A DNA stretch of 64,000 nt, taken from positions 372,001-436,000 of the forward strand of contig JAWKWH010000003.1 in the NCBI GenBank assembly GCA_041397625.1, given 5' to 3'. This stretch comes from JAWKWH01 sp041397625 (GTDB taxonomy: Bacteria; Pseudomonadota; Alphaproteobacteria; Rhizobiales; Rhizobiaceae). The translations under genes and the position numbers were made by a program. Each line of letters starts with the position of its first letter. Positions within the stretch are counted from its first letter, which is position 1. Positions 59,664 through 64,000 of this stretch are shown piece by piece. Below the pieces are notes generated by a model. That model worked only from the letters and a program-made list of their open reading frames with translations, searched no databases and had not been told where the DNA came from.

Positions 59664-60866
59664 ATGGCGATTGCGGTTGATGTTGAGCCGGCAGGCGGGT
59701 TCGAACCTCCGGCCATGGGCGAACCCTATCTGCTGACGCCCGGCCCGCTGACCACGGCGCTTGCCGTCAAGCAAGCGATGTTGAGGGACTGGGGTTCCTG
59801 GGACGGCGATTTCAGGGCGATGACGGCGGAACTGCGCCGCCGGCTTGCCGCGATGGTGGGCGGCGAAAAAGGCGCCTATGACTGTGTGCCGATGCAGGGC
59901 AGCGGCACCTTCGTCGTCGAGGCGATGCTCGGCTCGTTCCTACCGGCCTCTTCGAAGACGCTGGTGCTGGTCAACGGCGCCTATGGCCAGCGCATCGTCC
60001 AGACGCTCGACTATCTCGGCCGCGCCCACACGGTCATCGACAAGGGCGACTACATGCCGCCGCGCGGCGAGGAGGTTTCGGCGGCGATCGCGGCTGACCC
60101 GGCGATCACCCATGTGGTTGCCGTTCATTGCGAGACCAGTTCGGGGATCCTGAATCCTGTCAAGGAGATAGCCGACGCGGTTAAAGCTTCGGGGCGCAGG
60201 CTGCTGATCGATTCGATGAGCGCTTTCGGGGCGCTGCCGGTCGAGGCCGGCAATATCGAGTTCGAGGCGCTGGTGTCGTCGGCCAACAAATGCATCGAGG
60301 GCGTGCCGGGCTTCGGCTTCATCATCGCCAAGACGGGGGCGCTGGAGGCGGCGAAGGGCAATTCGCACTCGCTCAGCCTCGACGTCCACGCGCAGTGGGC
60401 GCACATGAACAAGACCGGACAGTGGCGCTTCACGCCTCCGACCCATGCGGTGGCGGCCTTCCTCGAAGCGCTGCGGCTGCACGGCGAAGAAGGCGGGGTC
60501 ACCGGCCGTGGCGCGCGCTACGCAGATAACCGCGACATCCTGGTGGCCGGCATGCGGGCGCTCGGCTTCGAGACATTGCTGAAGGATCGCTGGCTGTCGC
60601 CGATCATCGTCACTTTCTTCAATCCGGCGCACCCGAATTTCCGCTTCGACGAATTCTACGACCGGATGAAGGCCAAGGGCTTCATCATCTATCCGGGCAA
60701 GCTCACCGTGGTCGACAGTTTCCGCGTCGGCTGCATCGGGCGCATGGACGGCGCGGTGATGAGAAAGGTGGTCGAGGCGGCGGCGGCCTCGCTTCGGGAA
60801 ATGGGCGTCGACAGCGCCGCGCCGCCGCAGGCGGCGCTCGACGAACGCGCCAAGCTGGCGGCCTGA
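59664..60866 (+). CDS. phnW: 2-Aminoethylphosphonate-pyruvate transaminase
   Basis: 400 residues. PLP enzyme converting 2-aminoethylphosphonate and pyruvate to phosphonoacetaldehyde and alanine. The start at 59664 (MAIAVDVEPAGGFEPPAMG) has GAGAGGGAG upstream. The conserved beginning is YLLTPGPLTTALAVKQAMLRDWGSWD; the PLP-binding lysine is Lys209 in SSANKCIEGVPGFGF, with IDSMSAFGALPV just before it. First gene of the phnW-phnA-phnY-pbfA run, spaced 37, 13 and 7 bp. The short N-terminal extension before the family core is unremarkable. Confidence 0.96.
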   Translation: MAIAVDVEPAGGFEPPAMGEPYLLTPGPLTTALAVKQAMLRDWGSWDGDFRAMTAELRRRLAAMVGGEKGAYDCVPMQGSGTFVVEAMLGSFLPASSKTLVLVNGAYGQRIVQTLDYLGRAHTVIDKGDYMPPRGEEVSAAIAADPAITHVVAVHCETSSGILNPVKEIADAVKASGRRLLIDSMSAFGALPVEAGNIEFEALVSSANKCIEGVPGFGFIIAKTGALEAAKGNSHSLSLDVHAQWAHMNKTGQWRFTPPTHAVAAFLEALRLHGEEGGVTGRGARYADNRDILVAGMRALGFETLLKDRWLSPIIVTFFNPAHPNFRFDEFYDRMKAKGFIIYPGKLTVVDSFRVGCIGRMDGAVMRKVVEAAAASLREMGVDSAAPPQAALDERAKLAA

Positions 60867-60903
60867 GCCGCTTTTTCAACACGAACGGAACGGATTGACC
60901 GAA

Positions 60904-62154
60904 ATGAACGACATGTCGCCGATCAAGATCACCGCCAACGGCCGCGACTACGCCCGCCCCAAAGTGCCGGCCATCGCTATCTGCCTCGACGGGTGCGAGC
61001 CGGAATATCTCGACGTGGCGATCGCCGCCGGGCTGATGCCGACGCTGGAGAAGATCATGGCGAGCGGCACGGTGCGCCGCGCCCACAGCGTCATTCCGAG
61101 CTTTACCAACCCGAATAACCTGTCTATCGCCACCGGCCGTCCACCGGCGGTGCACGGTATCTGCGGCAACTACCTCTACGACCCGGAGACGGGCGAGGAG
61201 GTGATGATGAACGATCCGAAGTTCCTGCGCGCGCCGACCGTGTTCAAGGCCTGCTATGACGCCGGCATGAAGGTTGCGGTGGTGACGGCGAAAGACAAGC
61301 TCAGAGCGCTGCTCGGCCACGGCCTCGGCTTCGACGAGGGCAGGGCGATCTGCTTTTCCTCGGAGAAGTCGGACACGACGACGGTTGCCGGAAACGGCAT
61401 CGACAACGCGTCCGAATGGCTCGGCATGGCGGTGCCGGAAGTCTATTCGGCCGAACTTTCGGAATTCGTCTTCGCCGCCGGCGTCAAGCTGCTGGAGACG
61501 TTCGAGCCCGACGTGATGTATCTGACGACGACCGACTACGTGCAGCACAAGTACAAGCCGGGCGACGCCGAGGCGAACGCGTTCTACGCAATGTTCGACC
61601 GCTATCTGGCCAAGCTCGACGCGGCTGGCGCGGCGATCGTGGTCACAGCCGATCATGGCATGAAGCCGAAGCACAAGGCCGATGGCTCGCCAGCCGTCGT
61701 CTATGTGCAGGACCTGCTCGACGAATGGCTTGGCAAGGACCTAGCCCGTGTCATCCTGCCGATCACCGATCCATACGTCGTCCATCACGGTGCGCTCGGC
61801 TCGTTCGCCACCGCCTATCTGCCGGCTGGCACCGACGTGGCCGATATCATCGCCAGGCTGAAGGCCGTCGACGGTATCGACGTGGTCATCGATCGCGCGC
61901 AAGCCTGCGAGCGCTTCGAACTGCCGGCTGACCGGATCGGCGATGTCGTCATGGTATCGACGGAGAACATCACCATCGGCACCAGCGCCCACCGCCACAA
62001 CCTGGCGGCGCTGAAGGAGCCGCTGCGCTCGCATGGCGGGCTGACCGAGCAGGAGGTGCCGTTCATCGTCAACCGCAAGCTCGACCTGCCGGAAGCGCCG
62101 GCCTTGCGCAATTTCGACGCCTTCTTCTACGCCACGATGGCGGCGGCCCGTTAG
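60904..62154 (+). CDS. phnA: Phosphonoacetate hydrolase
   Basis: 416 residues. Alkaline-phosphatase-superfamily enzyme that cleaves phosphonoacetate to acetate and phosphate using two zinc ions. With the ATG at 60904 the nucleophile is Thr68 in SFTNPNNLSIATG, the number I recall for the Sinorhizobium enzyme; metal ligands appear in AICLDGCEPEY, TTTDYVQHKY and VTADHGMKPKH. A TTG at 60895 is a weaker alternative start. It lies between phnW and phnY, the typical rhizobial order. This is the step that frees phosphate. Confidence 0.96.
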   Translation: MNDMSPIKITANGRDYARPKVPAIAICLDGCEPEYLDVAIAAGLMPTLEKIMASGTVRRAHSVIPSFTNPNNLSIATGRPPAVHGICGNYLYDPETGEEVMMNDPKFLRAPTVFKACYDAGMKVAVVTAKDKLRALLGHGLGFDEGRAICFSSEKSDTTTVAGNGIDNASEWLGMAVPEVYSAELSEFVFAAGVKLLETFEPDVMYLTTTDYVQHKYKPGDAEANAFYAMFDRYLAKLDAAGAAIVVTADHGMKPKHKADGSPAVVYVQDLLDEWLGKDLARVILPITDPYVVHHGALGSFATAYLPAGTDVADIIARLKAVDGIDVVIDRAQACERFELPADRIGDVVMVSTENITIGTSAHRHNLAALKEPLRSHGGLTEQEVPFIVNRKLDLPEAPALRNFDAFFYATMAAAR

Positions 62155-62167
62155 GGACAACACGACC

Positions 62168-63628
62168 ATGCTGACGAAGACGAAAACCGAAATCCGCCAC
62201 GAGGCGATGCGCATCGGTGGCCGGAAGGTGACCACGCCCGATGTCGTCGAGGTGCGCTATCCCTACACCAACGAGGTGATCGGCACCGTGCCGGCTGGGC
62301 AGCGCGAGCACGCGGCCGAAGCCTTCGAGATCGCCGCCGGCTACCGGCCGACGCTGACGCGTTACGAACGGCGGGAGATCCTGACGAGAGCTGCCGAGCT
62401 GATCCGCGAGCGGCGCGAGGAGATCGCCCGATGGCTGACGCTGGAACTCGGTATCTGCCACCAGCATGCGCTCTATGAGACCGGCCGTTCCTACGACGTC
62501 TTCACCTTCGCTGGCATACTGTCGACGTTCGACGACGGACAGATCTTTTCCTGCGACCTGACGCCGAACGGCAAGGAGCGCAAGATCTACACCAAGCGCG
62601 AGCCGGTCCGCGCCATCTCGGCGATTACGCCGTTCAACCACCCGCTCAACATGGTCGCGCACAAGGTGGCGCCGGCGATCGCCACCAACAATTGCGTGGT
62701 GTGCAAGCCGACCGAACTGACGCCGCTGACCGCGATCACGCTCGCTGACATTCTCTACGAGGCAGGCCTGCCGCCCGAAATGTTCCAGGTCGTCACCGGC
62801 TGGCCCGCCGATATCGGCGAGGAGATGATCGTCAACGACAATATCGACATCATCACGTTCACCGGCGGCGTCAAGGTTGGCAAGATGATCGCCGAAAAGG
62901 CCGGCTACAGGCGCCAGGCGCTGGAGCTCGGCGGCAACGATCCGCTGATCATCCTGAACGATCTTACCGACGACGATCTGAGCAAGGCAGCGACGATCGC
63001 GGTTGCGGGTGCGACCGGCAATTCCGGCCAGCGCTGCACCGCCGTCAAGCGCATCCTGGTGCAGGAAAGCGTCGCCGACCGTGTCGTGCCGATGATCCTG
63101 GAGAATGCGAAGAAGCTGAAATTCGGCGACCCGCAGGACCCGGAAACCCAGCTTGGCTGCGTCATTCACGAGGAAGCGGCGGCGACCTTCGAGAAGCGCG
63201 TTTATGATGCTGCGGAGAAGGGCGCCGAGGTGCTCTACGATCCTGGCCGCAAGGGCGCGCTGCTGCCGCCGATCGTCGTCGACCGCGTGCCGCATGACAG
63301 CGAGCTGGTCTACGAGGAGACCTTCGGGCCGGTCGTGCCGATCGTGCGCGTGCCTGACGACGACGACGCGCTGATCGCGATTTCCAACTCGACGCCGTTC
63401 GGGCTTTCGGCCGGCGTCTGCACCAACGATCTCGGCCGCGTCACGAAATATGTCGACGGGCTTGATGTCGGTACGGTCAACATCTGGGAACAGCCCGGCT
63501 ACCGCATCGAGATGTCGCCCTTCGGCGGCATCAAGGACTCGGGCAACGGGGTCAAGGAAGGCGTGGCCGAGGCGATGAAGTTCTTCACCAATGTGAAGAC
63601 CTATTCGCTGCCCTGGCCGATCCGCTGA
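62168..63628 (+). CDS. phnY: Phosphonoacetaldehyde dehydrogenase
   Basis: 486 residues, aldehyde dehydrogenase family. Oxidises phosphonoacetaldehyde to phosphonoacetate with NAD. Cofactor and catalytic regions are ITPFNHPLNMVAHKVAPA, the general-base glutamate in LELGGNDPLII, and the nucleophile Cys290 in GNSGQRCTAVKR. It follows phnA by 13 bp and leads into the pbfA-like gene. Use of this enzyme rather than phosphonatase (PhnX) means carbon exits as acetate. Confidence 0.96.
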   Translation: MLTKTKTEIRHEAMRIGGRKVTTPDVVEVRYPYTNEVIGTVPAGQREHAAEAFEIAAGYRPTLTRYERREILTRAAELIRERREEIARWLTLELGICHQHALYETGRSYDVFTFAGILSTFDDGQIFSCDLTPNGKERKIYTKREPVRAISAITPFNHPLNMVAHKVAPAIATNNCVVCKPTELTPLTAITLADILYEAGLPPEMFQVVTGWPADIGEEMIVNDNIDIITFTGGVKVGKMIAEKAGYRRQALELGGNDPLIILNDLTDDDLSKAATIAVAGATGNSGQRCTAVKRILVQESVADRVVPMILENAKKLKFGDPQDPETQLGCVIHEEAAATFEKRVYDAAEKGAEVLYDPGRKGALLPPIVVDRVPHDSELVYEETFGPVVPIVRVPDDDDALIAISNSTPFGLSAGVCTNDLGRVTKYVDGLDVGTVNIWEQPGYRIEMSPFGGIKDSGNGVKEGVAEAMKFFTNVKTYSLPWPIR

Positions 63629-63635
63629 ACCGGCG

Positions 63636-64000
63636 ATGAAGCGGGCAGGGCAGGTCCACACCGAGGGCGAGGCCAACACGTCGGCGGTGCGCACGGCCTG
63701 GGCCGCGCGGCAGCATCGGCCGGCCACCGATGCACTTGCCGCCCGCGATGCCGACGCCTTCCTGCACCAAAGCCTGTCGACGCCGGTGATGAGCGCGGCC
63801 GCAAAGGCCGAGGGCATCTGGATCGAGGATGTGGACGGCAACCGCTTCATGGATTTCCATGGCAATTCCGTCCATCACATCGGCTATGGCCATCCGCGCC
63901 TCGTCGCGGCGATCAAGAAACAGCTCGATGAACTGAGCTTTTCGCCGCGGCGCTACACCAACGAGGTCTCCGTCGAACTGGCCGAGCGGCTCGGCGGGAT
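63636..64000 (+). CDS. pbfA: Class III aminotransferase-fold protein, PbfA-like (cut by window end)
   Basis: The first 121 residues are present (MKRAGQVHTEGEANTS...). FLHQSLSTPVMSAAAKAEGIWIEDVDGNRFMDFHGNSVHHIGYGHPRL is a class III aminotransferase start. Its place 7 bp after phnY and this opening fit PbfA, a PLP-dependent lyase that converts (R)-1-hydroxy-2-aminoethylphosphonate to phosphonoacetaldehyde and ammonia, widening the cluster's substrate range. The PLP lysine and the rest lie outside the window, so the assignment rests on context and the N-terminus. Other aminotransferase functions remain possible. Confidence 0.75.
   Translation, partial: MKRAGQVHTEGEANTSAVRTAWAARQHRPATDALAARDADAFLHQSLSTPVMSAAAKAEGIWIEDVDGNRFMDFHGNSVHHIGYGHPRLVAAIKKQLDELSFSPRRYTNEVSVELAERLGG

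Overview
The window is high-GC chromosomal DNA of an alphaproteobacterium, most probably a member of the Hyphomicrobiales close to Mesorhizobium, Sinorhizobium and Phyllobacteriaceae. The evidence is a circularly permuted two-piece tmRNA with the tag ANDNYAEARLAA, an alpha-type SspB adaptor, Sinorhizobium-like phnW-phnA-phnY phosphonate genes, GC-rich codon use and palindromic intergenic repeats of the rhizobial kind. Genus assignment is inference. No tRNA, rRNA, CRISPR array, integrase or transposase was seen.

Region 1-6.1 kb: 5' part of aminopeptidase N (minus strand), an orphan molybdenum hydroxylase large subunit of the CoxL form II type, an EamA transporter, and a MarR regulator coupled to an Acg-type nitroreductase behind tandem palindromes. 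Region 6.1-12.7 kb is accessory and centres on the UvrD/PcrA helicase gene. A secreted caspase-like protein lies between two diverged copies of the uvrD 5' region, a palindromic repeat is inserted in frame inside uvrD, and an AT-richer two-gene unit (DUF5131 three-Cys protein plus TcmP partner) abuts the uvrD stop. A mosaic of inverted repeats follows. Region 12.7-24.5 kb carries mainly envelope or secreted proteins: DUF4345, a lipoprotein alpha/beta hydrolase, an astacin-like metalloprotease, a PQQ-type sugar dehydrogenase, a GATase, a caspase-TPR protein, a ClC protein, a thioesterase and a D-lactate dehydrogenase-like flavoprotein.

Region 24.6-38.1 kb looks like conserved housekeeping DNA: AsmA (probably CTG start), an RHH protein, sspB next to ssrA, thyA-folA-hflK-hflC-DUF2065-degP, a GNAT gene coupled to serB, and miaA. 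Region 38.1-56.4 kb holds a diguanylate cyclase, a HerA-type ATPase and branched-chain amino-acid synthesis. The last starts with an apparently leaderless ilv leader peptide and attenuator, then ilvI, a small ORF, an EamA transporter and ilvH, with ilvC about 10 kb further on. Between ilvH and ilvC lie a NYN protein, a LysE exporter with a hairpin over its Shine-Dalgarno, a RecD-like helicase, a site-2 protease, pdxJ, an RND pump operon, a flavin monooxygenase and a TetR gene.

Region 56.5-64 kb is a 2-aminoethylphosphonate (AEP) catabolic locus: a PilZ protein, a LysR regulator, a Na/Pi carrier with PhoU-like domain, phnW, phnA, phnY and the start of a pbfA-like gene. AEP, and through PbfA hydroxylated AEP, would be converted to phosphonoacetaldehyde, then phosphonoacetate, then acetate and phosphate. 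The Na/Pi protein may export surplus phosphate.
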